DNA from: Pardosa pseudoannulata
Lineage: Eukaryota; Arthropoda; Arachnida; Araneae; Lycosidae
Assembly: GCA_032207245.1 (NCBI GenBank)
Contig: CM063504.1
Coordinates: 84,881,624-84,945,623, forward strand
Reading direction: 5' to 3'
DNA: 64,000 nt
Numbering within the stretch: position 1 is the first letter of the stretch; each line of letters begins with the position of its first letter. The position numbers were made by a program, and so were the translations under genes. The notes under the pieces were generated by a model. That model was not told the DNA's origin and did no database searches. It saw only the letters and a list, made by a program, of their open reading frames with translations. Below, in pieces: positions 11,616-22,194 of this stretch.

Positions 11616-11629
11616 AATCTATAGTAAAA

Positions 11630-12270
11630 AAGTAAAAATATTAAAATCATAGTCAACTTGAAAGCAATAACTCTTACTCTAGCATACTCAGTAACTGTAA
11701 ATAGTTAAAGAAAAAACAAACAGTGGAATTTTTAGTTGTTATACTGGGTTACAAGTAAACTTAAGTTACTTACAAACTTAAGTTATAAGTTAAAGGAAAA
11801 TATCCTTTCGTGATACATAGCTTGGGTATTTCTACAGAAAGAGGAAAAATATTTTGAATCAGTGGGGATCTCTGTGGACTTTAATAAAGTGTACTCAGGT
11901 ATCTGATATATTTATTTCGAATGAAGCAGAAAGTTAGGAAAGTGAGAGGTCAACGGAAGGCTTGGTAGCGCACACATATATATCTTTCCTGATCGATAGT
12001 TTTAGCATTTAGTCGATAAGAATCGGAACTGGAGAAAACCAGCTGGATTTGGAACCTCTCCCACTCATTCTCTGTGTCAATGAACCAGATCTCCTTCCCC
12101 GAGAGAAGGAGAGGAATCCTAGCTAAGGATCACGCAGAACGAACGCTGTGACCCATGAGGAAGCGGTAAAAAAGAGGCATTCCCTTTCCCTAAACACTTT
12201 CGGCTTGGAGAGGTCACTGGCCTAGAAACACAGTACGCCACTGGCTGGAGAGTTGACCCGTTCTCTCTTC
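11630..12270. other. Unassigned; GC-richer segment at about 11940-12265
   Basis: The first 300 bases are AT-rich. From 11940 to the start of the large array composition rises, with an imperfect inverted pair CTCCTTCCCCGAGAGAAGGAG. No open frame or family is recognised. Confidence 0.4.
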
Positions 12271-15200
12271 GTGTGCAAATCATGAGTGGTTGGTAGTTGG
12301 GTGTTCCTTTTTGTTCTTACGCTCAGTGGATTGATCTGTTACGGGCTTTAAGTTGGATATATTTAGCAAATGCTTTTTTACAGTTTTGATTCCGTAATTC
12401 ACGCGTAGGAGAGATGACGGTTTTTAGCTGTAGAAATTGTTTTAAATGTTGCAATAGGTCAGCGGCTTTTCCGCTTTCGACTTAGCCCAAATAGTTCTTG
12501 TGTTTTCGCTCGGTCATAGTTGTGACTTTCGGTTTTCTTATTAGAACTCTCGGGAAAATGTGCTTGTATATTCTTCATTTTGCAATCACATGCACTGTTA
12601 ACATATATTGTAAAGACTAAGGATCCACTTCTTACTCCTAACATGAACCACAAATATTTTTGCAATGACAAACAGAATTAGCACTTAGGATTATTGTACC
12701 GTATGACTTTTAACAATTTTGAAGGATTTCTGGTTGATGTAGGCATAAATGAGGGTAAAAGTTCTTGTTATTAATTATTGCAAATATTAAAGAAAATTGT
12801 TTTGAAGTTGTTTAATCCTAAAGTAATAACTGACTATTTGGTTCGCGATTGTTTATATGTAATGAAAATTTTAAGATTATCTTAATATAACATTAAATTG
12901 AAGATTTTGGGGAAAAAGCTCAATTAATAATGAATATAAAAAGTTTTATTAAACAAAATCCTGTTTACCAACATAATTTACAAAATACGATTTGAATATT
13001 TGAGTTCAACAAAGAGTAGTTTTAAAGCAATTTATGTCGTACATACTTTTTTTTTTACTCTATTGAAAATCATGTTGTTTCTTTCTTGACCACGTGTGCA
13101 AATCATGAGTGGTTGGTAGTTGGGTGTTCCTTTTTGTTCTTAAGCTCAGTGGATTGATCTGTTACGAGCTTTAAGTTGGATATATATAGTAAATGCTTTT
13201 TACAATTTTGATTCCTTAATTCACGCGTAGGAGAGATGACGGTTTTTAGCAGTAGAAATTGTTTTAAATGTTGCAATAGGTCAGCGGCTTTTCCGCTTTC
13301 GACTTAGCCCAAATAGTTCTTGTGTTTTCACTCGGTCATAGCTGTGACTTTCGGTTTTCTTATTAGAACTCTCACTCTTATTAGGATCTCTTTTCTTATT
13401 AGAGATCCACTTTCTACTCCTAACATAAACCACATATATTTTTGCAATGATAAACAGAATTAGCACTTAGGGCTGTTGTACCGTATGGCTTTTAACCATT
13501 TTGAAGGACTTCTGGTTGATGTAGGCATAAATTAGGGTAGAATTTCTTGTTATTAATTATTGCAAATATTAAAGAAAATTGCTTGACAGTTGTATTATCC
13601 TAAAGTAATAATTGACTAGATGGTTCGCAATTGTTTATATGTATAAGATTATCTTAATATAACACCAAACTGAAGATTTTGGGGTAAAAGCTCCCAATTG
13701 ATAATGAATATAAAAAGTTTTATTAAACAAAATCCTGTTTACCAACATATTACCAACATAATTTACAAAATACAATTTGAATATTTGAGTTCAACAAAGA
13801 GTAGTTTTAAAGCAATTTATATCATATACACTTTTTTTTACTCTATTGAAAGTCATGTTGTTTCTTTAATGACCACTTGTGCAAATCATGAGTGGTTGGT
13901 AGTTGGGTGTTCCTTTTTCTTCTTAAGCTCAGTGGATTGATATATTATGAGATTTAAGTTGGATATATTTAGCAAATGCTTTTTACAGTTTTGATTCCGG
14001 AATTCACGCGTAGGTGAGATAACGGTTTTTAGCTGTAGAAATTGTTTTAAGTGTTGCAATAGGTCAGCGGCTTTTCTGCTTTCGACTTAGCCCAAATATA
14101 TAGTGTTTTTGCTCGATCAAAGCTATGACTTCCTGTTTTCTTATTTCTCTCAGGTCGGAAAATGTGGTTGTTATTATTCATTTTGCAATCACGCGAACTG
14201 TTAACATATATTGGAATGAAAATCCATGCAACCACATACGCTGTTAACATATATTGTTATGACTAAGGATCCACTTCCTACTCTTAAGATAAACCACCAA
14301 TTTTTTAAGTCTCAAACAGAATTAGAACGTAGTGCTGTTGTACCTTTAAGCATTTTGAAGAACTTCTGGTTGATTTAGGCATAAATGTGGGTATAATTTC
14401 TTGTTATTAATTATTGTAGATATTAAAGAAAATTGCTTGGCAGTTGTATTATCCTAAAGTAATAACTGACTAGACGGTTCGCAATTGTTTATATGTAATG
14501 AAAATTTTAAGATTATCTTAATATAACATTAAACTGAAGATTTTGGGGTTAAAGGTTACAATTGATAATGAATATAAAAAGTTTTATTAAACAAAATCCT
14601 GTTTACTAACATAATTTACAAAATACAATTTGAATATTTGTTCAACAAAGAGTAGTTTTAAAGCAATTTATACTTTTTTTTACTCTATTGAAAGTCATGT
14701 TTCTTTCTTGACCACGTGTGCAAATCATGAGTGGTTGGTAGTTGGGTGTTCCTTTTTGTTTTTACGATCAGTGGATTCATCTGTTACGAGCTTTAAGTTG
14801 GATATATTTAGCAAATGCTTTTTACAGTTTTGATTCCGTAATTCACGCGTAGGAGAGATGACGGTCTTTAGCTGTAGAAATTGTTTTAAATGTTGCAATA
14901 GGTCAGCTGCTTTTCCGCTTTCGACTTAGCCCAAATATATAATGTTTTTGCTCGGTCATAGCTATGACTTTCGGTTTTCTTATTTCTCTCAGGTCGGAAA
15001 ATGTGCTTGCTTATTCTTCATTTTGCAATCACGCGCACTGTTAACATATATTGGAATGAAAACCCATGCAATCACATGCACTGTTAACATATATTGTAAT
15101 GACTAAGGATCCACTTCCTACTCTTAACATGAACCACAATTTTTTGCAGAGTCAAACAGAATTAGCACGTAGGGCTGTTGTACCGTATGACTTTTAATCA

Positions 15201-15575
15201 TTTTAATGAACTTCTGATTGAAATAGGCATAAAATAGGGTTGAATTTCTTGCTAATTATTGCAAATATTAAAGAGAATTGCTTGACAGTTGTATTATAAT
15301 AAAGTAGTAACTGACTAGATGGTTTGCAATTGTTTATATGCAATGAAAGTTTTAAGATTATCTTAATATAGCATTAAATTGAAGATTTGGGGGTAAAAAC
15401 TCACGATTAATAATGAATATAAAAAGTTATATTAAACGAAACCCCGTTTACCAACATAATTTACAAAATACAATTTGAATATTTAAGTTCAACAAAGGGT
15501 AGTTTTAAAGCAATTTATGTGGAATATACTTTTTTTTTACTCTATTGTAAGTCATGTTGTTTCTTTCTTCACCAC
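12271..15575. repeat. Tandem array of four ~820-bp units
   Basis: The anchor GTGCAAATCATGAGTGGTTG recurs near 12273, 13096, 13879 and 14718, with intervals of about 823, 783 and 839. Other constant blocks are TCACGCGTAGG, GGTCAGCGGCTTTTCCGCTT, GGATCCACTTCYTACTC and AAAAGTTTTATTAAACAAAA. Copies 3 and 4 share an internal duplication of the TGTTAACATATATTG block (near 14190-14260 and 15030-15100) absent from copies 1 and 2. The last copy ends near CTTTCTTCACCACT. A minus-strand frame is open in copy 2 (13281-13466) but broken differently in the others. Confidence 0.9.
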
Positions 15576-16110
15576 TCTATCAGATTTGACACAGATTCAT
15601 ACCACCTTTGGAACTAATGTATTTGATAAGCTGAGAACTAGTCGACTACATTGCCATCTACCATATTACTATTGTTATTGTGAACTATAGAGGAAATTGA
15701 CGTATGTGATATATTGGTTAAATTGGAAAAAATTATTTAATATACAATGTGTCGATCTGGGAATAAAAGGGTTAAACAACAATATTATACATTCTTTTTT
15801 ATAGATAAAAATAATTCTATCGTAGGAAAGTTTTTTATTACCTATATTAACAACTAATTTTTAGTTGATAAACAACCAGGTCTGGGAAAATCCACTGAAA
15901 AATGAATAAGTAGGATTTTAAAAATGCCAATTTTTGTCTTTAGTTGTAATATTCTGCATAACCAAATATAGATATAGCCAAATAAAGTTGGTAATATTTT
16001 CTGAATTTAAATTGATATATGTCTCTCACTATTTTATCAATAATTTTTTCCTTTTTTTGTAAACAGTTAGGATTGAATTAAGGTTTTCAAGGCTGTTAGA
16101 AAACACTGTC

Positions 16111-16147
<37 letters not shown>

Positions 16148-16469
16148 GTACAACATTCTTAGATTAGGACTTTCAGTAAACATGGATATATGGATTATGT
16201 AAAGGAATTTCACTTAACCCTTTCTACAAGTTTTCTTTAATTACTTCGGATATTTTATACAGTCATTAAATACGATAGATTTGAAAGGACATTAAATAAT
16301 TCCACTGTATGGGAAAATAATTATCCTTAACCATGTAACTTGAAATTAATTTTATCAGAAAGATACTTTGTAAGACATCACTGATCCTCATTCATAACCA
16401 TAACAATGTATGAAGAAGCTATGAAGATAAAAAAATACAACATAATAAAATACAACATAATAAAATAAC
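15576..16469. other. Unassigned AT-rich DNA with an (AAT)n run
   Basis: No coding or element signal. It holds the AAT microsatellite at 16111-16143. Confidence 0.5.
16111..16143. repeat. (AAT)n microsatellite
   Basis: Eleven uninterrupted AAT units. Confidence 0.95.
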
Positions 16470-16471
16470 TA

Positions 16472-16560
16472 CAGTCTATCCTAGCTATAACAAACTTTAC
16501 GACCAAAGAAATTGATACGCTATGTCAGAATCGTCGAGTAAAATGTTAGATTCTAAAAAG
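16472..16560 (+). mobile_element. One end of a pogo/Tigger-like element (solitary)
   Basis: TA followed by CAGTCTATCCTAGCTATAAC, then CTTTACGACCAAAG, resembles the terminal repeat of pogo/Tigger elements (CAGTCGAA-CTCGCTATAACG type). I cannot find the inverse end downstream before the microsatellite at 17029, so this is either a truncated copy or a chance match. Confidence 0.3.
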
Positions 16561-17028
16561 ATGTAAATCATTTCTTTTTAATAGTATTCTAAAAAGTTGT
16601 AATTGGAAAAAATGATAAAAATCTATTTAAAATTATCTTTAATGACTTAAGTCAGTTAAATTAAATTGATTAATTGCATATCAAATCTCATAAATGTTGA
16701 TTCACTAAATCTGAAGTTAAATGAAAAAATTTTCTTTAAATGTTTCGCACTGTATTGATACAGAACTAATTGCTAATCTGCTGATTGCCAAGCTGCGATT
16801 TCAAAAAAATTTAATAAATTTACAATACAATTAAGAACTACAACACTTTCTCTTCTTCCATTTGTATGGACTAAAATTCATCAATATCTTGTATTTTGTT
16901 GTGATATTAAAAACAAAATACTGTTTAGACAACTGAGAAAATGTTCAGAAAAAAATCAATGGATGACTAAATAAAAGGTCTGTTACATTTGATTTCTTAG
17001 ATTTCAGAGGTTTGCAGGTTTGCTATAC

Positions 17029-17068
<40 letters not shown>

Positions 17069-17078
17069 TATATATATA

Positions 17079-17131
<53 letters not shown>
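17029..17131. repeat. Compound (AAT)n(TA)n(TG)n microsatellite
   Basis: AAT repeats to about 17068, TA repeats to 17108, TG repeats to 17131. The TG part forms the left edge of the element at 17131-17744. Confidence 0.95.
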
Positions 17132-17744
17132 AATAATATCAATATCTAAGCTCTAGTGTCTATCCAAAATTACCCTTTTCATTTTTCTAGATCTTAATTT
17201 CTTCTCTCTATATTAATCATATTTTCCCAGCCATGCAAATTGAACGAGGAAGTTTTCATTCTTTCAGCCGAACCCCGAAATTCTTTCTGTGATTCCCAAA
17301 ACAGAAAATGATATTGCTGGCATTTTAAAGAGGAAGCAATAACTCTCCCAGGAAAATCTGTAACGATCAGCAATAATACTCTTCTGAAACGCCATACTTT
17401 GGCAGATGGCTCTAATCAAAGGTTACTCTTACTAAGCAATTAACTGTTGCCTCAACATTTTCCCACGACACCAAACTACACACAAGTTTTGGTCGTCTCT
17501 AGCAAAAGGTTGGCATTGGAGAGAGCGTTGTGACACCGTCCGGTTTAGATGCCTCTGGATTTTGTCCGAATTTGAGAAGATGAAATAAAGGTTACGTACG
17601 GCCACGACGACTGATGTGTTTCTTTCGAACAGACGTTTAGCGGGACTCTTGGCAGCCCAGCATGCCCGGGTGAGGAAAATAATAGGGGCAATTTCAAGAG
17701 AAGTTTTCAAGTGTAAATTTGGGGTAGTTAGTCCCCGCTGATTA
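17131..17744 (-). mobile_element. Microsatellite-bounded element (MBE), copy 1
   Basis: This segment aligns in inverse orientation with 45057-45697 over its whole length, including both edges. One end is (TG)nTAATAATATCAATATC; the other, read inward on the minus strand, is (TG)nTAATCAGCGGGG. So the two ends are inverted dinucleotide runs each followed by TAAT. Internal shared blocks include CCCAGCCATGCAAATTGAAC and GGCAGCCCAGCATGCCCGGG. A 109-codon minus-strand frame (17432-17761) contains RACWAAKSP and SDKIQRHLNRTVS, matching a frame in copy 2. I recognise no protein family. A non-autonomous transposon is the simplest reading. Confidence 0.6.
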
Positions 17745-17761
17745 CACACACACACACACAC

Positions 17762-17793
<32 letters not shown>

Positions 17794-17815
17794 TAGGTAG
17801 ATATATATATAAATA
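17744..17815. repeat. Compound (CA)n(TA)n(GA)n microsatellite
   Basis: CA repeats, then TATATA, then GAGAGA, then TAGATATATATA. It forms the right edge of MBE copy 1. Confidence 0.95.
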
Positions 17816-18379
17816 GATAAATTAGCTTTAAAATTAGTAAAAAATAACGGGATCAAAATTTTCTTTCGTTATATGGCAAGTTAAGTACAACAGGGTTCAG
17901 ATGTACTACATAAACTGCTATCATACTGAAGCTACACGTGTTCTCTATTAATTTGCAAAACATATACACATTTATAAAGTTTTCATTGAAATTTACTTAA
18001 ATCCTACATTAAGCTAATATTAAGTTTTGACCATAGATCTTATCTAAAATAATCAGAATTAGAATAAAATAAAGCTAATGTTAGTGTAGGAAAGCACATT
18101 TCGGGGCCAGACGAACCCTCCGTTAGTCTGCACAATGGTACAGAGTAGAAAAAAAATTGAGGGATGCAAAATTGTCAAAACAAAATGAGAAAAAAAAATC
18201 TAAATGAAGTTTCTAAATTAATTACAATTAGAAAATACTCTGAAAAATATTTAAAAACAATCAAACATTCCAATTTTATGAACTAATAATCACAAAACTT
18301 CTACTCCAGTAATTTTTGCCAGTTGCAAAGAACCATTGTAACAGGTGGATGTAAACAGCAGGGAACTTTTTGTAATAGT
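17816..18379. other. Unassigned AT-rich DNA
   Basis: No coding, RNA or paired-end signal seen. Confidence 0.5.
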
Positions 18380-18550
18380 GCTTTAGTTTGAATCACTACG
18401 GTCTGTTATTTTTCAACATGAATGCTAATGAAACCGGGGCCTACTGCGTAAATCCATTTACTTACGGTTACGAACATCCATACCAGTAGCGGTATTCGAA
18501 CCCGTGAACTCTAATACGGAAGAGCAGCTCCCTATCTATTTGGTCATCAA
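18380..18550 (-). mobile_element. SINE-A, diverged, minus strand
   Basis: Recognisable SINE-A blocks in plus-strand order: CACTACGGTCTG, GAATGCTAATGAAACCGGGG, GTTACGAACATCCATACCAG, and the B-box GGTATTCGAACCCGTGAACT. The CCAAA tail and the 5' end (ATTTGGTCATC) are degraded. No clear target duplication remains. Confidence 0.8.
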
Positions 18551-19286
18551 AATATCATTTGTTTGTTCCATATTGGAAAAAGATTTACCACGTTTGGACG
18601 TCTTGAAATCGATACCAATAAAAAAATTTGCTCCAAACTTGACATTTGCTATAAGCATTTTACTAACTTTTCCATAAGTTTTGCATCGGGGGAACATAGT
18701 TTTTGGAAACTAAAAATAATCAAGAACTGTTTGAGAATAACAACAACTTAAATGAGGCTGTTGAACCTCACTTCATTAGGAAATACGTTTGAAATTAATA
18801 AAAATATAGATGTTTATGAATTAGAGAGTTCTCTTAGTTAACAGTTCGTGAAAGAAAAGAATCTTCTAAATTGTACTCTACTTTTTAAATAAAGTATTTC
18901 AAGTAAAAACGTTATTATTAATATTTGTGTTAATTAATGGGTTACATTGTTAATTTTTTAGCGATCGCTAAAATATGTAAAAAGATTTTTTAAAGATTAA
19001 ATTAAATTTAATTTGTAATTTTAAAATAGTTACACAGTAGTTCCATAGGGGCGCAATGTTTTACTTTTACAAGGAGCAGTTCAAAGGCTAAATCCAATTC
19101 TATATGTTTGCTTAGATCATAAATGCATCCAACGCTATAGTCATAAATGCTTATTAATACGAAAGAGCTTAGAATTAGACTACATTCTGTATTTTATATT
19201 TGGAAACAATTTGAATGTAAATATTTATTAATGTAAATATTTATAATGTAAATGTTTATTTTGAAGCTATGATTTATCTTATATGA
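18551..19286. other. Unassigned AT-rich DNA
   Basis: Includes an 18-bp perfect palindrome, TTTTAGCGATCGCTAAAA, at 18956-18973. Otherwise nothing is recognised. Confidence 0.5.
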
Positions 19287-19355
19287 CAGGGGTGGCCAAC
19301 CTGCTCTCGCGAGCCACATACGGCTCTTTGAAGGATTATTTGTATCTCTCGATAA

Positions 19356-20492
19356 ATGTACCCGAGTTTTCTTTTCATTTTTGGGTTATTAAATTTTAAA
19401 AAAATTATCACAACTGATGGAGCTCTGGCAATGCTGGATAAAAAAAAAATCGGTCTTACTGGGCTCTTAAGAGATGATTCTCAAATTCCACAATTCATAC
19501 CGATTCACTACATAATTCACCGAGAACATCTGTTTACAAAATATTTAAAATATCCTGGTATTATGAAAACAGTGTAACACATTGTAAATTGCATTTGCAC
19601 CAATGGAAAAAATCGGTCTTACTGGGCTCTTAAGAGATGATTCTCAAATTCCACAATTCATACCGATTCACTACATAATTCACCGAGAACATCTGTTTAC
19701 AAAATATTTAAAATATCCTGATGTTATGAAAACAGTGTAAAACATTGTAAATTGCATTTGCACCAATGGAAAAAATCGGTCTTACTGGGCTCTTAAGAGA
19801 TGATTCTCCAATTCCACAATTCATACCGATTCACTACATAATTCACCAAGAACATCTGTTTACAAAATATTTAAAATATCCTGGTATTATGAAAACAGTG
19901 TAACACATTGTAAATTGCATTTGCACCAATGGAAAAAATCGGTCTTACTGGGGTCTTAAGAGATGATTCTCAAATTTCACAATTCATACCGATTCACTAC
20001 ATAATTCACCGAGAACATCTGTTTACAAAATATTTAAAATATCCTGGTGTTATGAAAACAGTGTAACACATTGTAAATTGCATTTGCACCAATGGAAAAA
20101 ATCGGTCTTACTGGGCTCTTAAGAGATGATTCTCAAATTCGGATTCCTACCGATTCACTACATAATTCACCGAGAACATCTCGTTACAAAATATTTAAAA
20201 TATCCTGATGTTATGAAAACAGTGTAACACATTGTAAATTGCATTTGCACCAATGGAAAAAATCGGTCTTACTGGGCTCTTAAGAGATGATTCTCAAATT
20301 CCACAATTCATACCGATTCACTACATAATTCACCGAGAACATCTGTTTACAAAATATTTAAAATATCCTGGTATTATGAAAACAGTGTAACACATTGTAA
20401 ATTGCATTTGCACCAATGGAAAAAATCATCGAGAATTCAAACATTTCCTTGAAAAATTAAAGGACGAAGAACTTCTAAATAACATTCAATAA
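19356..20492 (+). pseudogene. hAT transposase central-domain fragments, tandemly duplicated and frameshifted
   Basis: The first open frame reads ITTDGALAMLDKKKIGLTGL, then LRDDSQIPQFIPIHYIIHRE and HLFTKYLKYPGIMKTV. This matches the hAT catalytic-domain pattern TTDGAPSM--KKSGL--LLR---PHCIIHQQ-L--K-LK--VM. The last part, INCICTNGKN-like then HREFKHFLEKLKDEELLNN, corresponds to the next block of the same family and ends in a stop at 20490. Between them the coding segment is repeated six times; since 163 is not a multiple of three, each copy changes frame. Confidence 0.85.
19441..20426. repeat. 163-bp tandem repeat, six units, derived from hAT transposase
   Basis: The anchor CGGTCTTACTGGGCTCTTAA occurs at 19451, 19614, 19777, 19940 and 20103 (period 163) and 20264 (period 161, with a small local replacement at about 20140). 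The repeat then runs out at AAAAAATCATCGAGAATTC near 20427. Units differ by only one to a few bases, so the amplification is much younger than the decay of the element. Confidence 0.95.
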
Positions 20493-20621
20493 ATATAATT
20501 TCTGTAAAAAAATTTTAATACCTTTTCTGCATACCTTTTAAATACGCATTTCATTGCGGCTCGCAAAAAATTTCAAATTTTGAAAAATGGCTCGGACTAT
20601 CAAGGAGCTTGACCACCCCTG

Positions 20622-22194
20622 TTATACGATTTCATCTTGAAGACTTCTAAAACATTTTTCTACTGTTTGAAGCAGGAAAAAAATGAATGATGAACAATTG
20701 TATTTTCTTTATTAAAAATTTGTTTTAAAACGGTTATTTTTTATAATCGATATGAAGACTTGTAAAATAATAAATAATTTTATTTTGTCTCAATATAGAT
20801 GTGAATTAAATGAGATATGATAGCATTATGAATGTGGTATATATTCATTATGAAAGTGTCTAAAGTAAAGGAATTTTACTATATATTTGAAATTACAAAC
20901 ACAACTGAGGTATAACACTTAGGATATTAAGAAATTACTAAAAGTCAGACCTCATTAAGTAACATAAATATATTTATAAACTATTACTTGATCTATTTAT
21001 TAGATTATTTTTACTAGGCATTTTATGCGATAAAGCTCTCTTATATTTATCAAGACAGTTTATCTCTAACGAGTGATTAATATGTATGAGTCTAAACCGC
21101 TTCGATTAAGTCACTTGTATAAGTATCACCTGTAATAAATATCATATATCATTTCGAAATAATCAGTGCACAAATGATGGACGGATAAGATTATAGAATG
21201 AAAAATGTACCTAATTACGAATAGATAAAATAAGATTTCTGTATGTCAGATAACTATCGATTTGCAACTGAGTTTAAAAAACAGACATATTACGCTCCCT
21301 TCAGTTCTAAAGTAGAGAAATCGATGCATTTGAAGTGAATACGGCTTTGATTTTCAACAACCTGAATTCACTTACATTTCAACTAAACTGAAGAGTTTAA
21401 GACAGTAGACCAATGACTCTAGGTTCAATATTCTGCAATTGGCTATAGACTGTGGCTGCACTGAACTCACCGCATACAGAATTCTGATTCCAGTAGTGGC
21501 AACACTACAGACTAGCTATATTCAATTCTACTGTGTGACTTGCAGTAAGTGTATATACCGTTTTCTCACGTTGTTCGTGTTGCTCAGATTTTTACCATTA
21601 ATAAATGTTTAGTCATGTTTATTTAGCTGAAGTCACTTTGTAATCAACCCTTACACGAGCACACTGCAAGATCATATGGGTAGTTATATGGCCAGTGTTT
21701 CTTACAGACAATAAATGATCTCAGTTCACGACAATCTGTAGTAAATGGTAAAATTTAGGGATCGTTTCAATATTTGTACTTACAATATTCTTTAGTGAAA
21801 CTGATGCAATGGGAAAATTAAAACATATTTAAATACAGAATTTGGGAGAAATAGCCGAGTAGACTAATCATTGGAACTGCTAGTTGATCAGTAGTTCACT
21901 CTAGGAGTTTTCAACCGCAAGTAAAAGCTGGAAGGCCTTATTATACTGTTGATATCGGTTAGATAGTCAGGAATCATGAAAAGGCTTGTAGGAAGCTTAT
22001 GTTTCTATATTTAAATGAAGTTCTTATTTTCATCGGTTGTGATTTAGTTTGGGGTAGGACAATATTCCTTGATACTGTTTAGAAGAAACATTGGACTTAG
22101 CCCTATTCTATAAATTAATTTTGACAGAAAAGATGCCACAGGTGCTATAATTCTTCTATCCTTAAATATTTTCTATGTGTCCGAAGTAAGGCTA
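20622..22194. other. Unassigned; one possible tRNA-like sequence
   Basis: AT-rich to about 21290, then more balanced sequence to 21700. On the plus strand 21846-21905 has ATAGCCGAGTAG (A-box-like) and AGTAGTTCACTCTAGG (B-box-like), about the spacing of a tRNA-related SINE head. I cannot follow a body or tail, so this is tentative. Confidence 0.35.

Larger units (their letters stand above)
19287..20621 (+). mobile_element. hAT transposon (1,335 bp) with internal tandem amplification
   Basis: Left end CAGGGGTGGCCAACCTGC and inverse right end CAGGGGTGGTCAAGCTCC share the hAT terminal pattern. Subterminal GAGCCACATACGGCTCTTT and GCGAGCCGCAATGAA lie inward of them. Flanks TTATATGA (19279-19286) and TTATACGA (20622-20629) are a 7-of-8 target duplication. 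The interior holds hAT transposase fragments, one of which is amplified into six tandem 163-bp units. The element lacks the N-terminal zinc finger and C-terminal dimerisation region and must be non-autonomous. Confidence 0.9.

Noticed and set aside
13281..13466. 61-codon minus-strand frame with a hydrophobic start (MLILFIIAKIYVV...) in the ~820-bp array, considered as a secreted-peptide gene family
   Set aside because: The other three copies break the frame at different places and substitutions do not respect codons; there is no cysteine framework.
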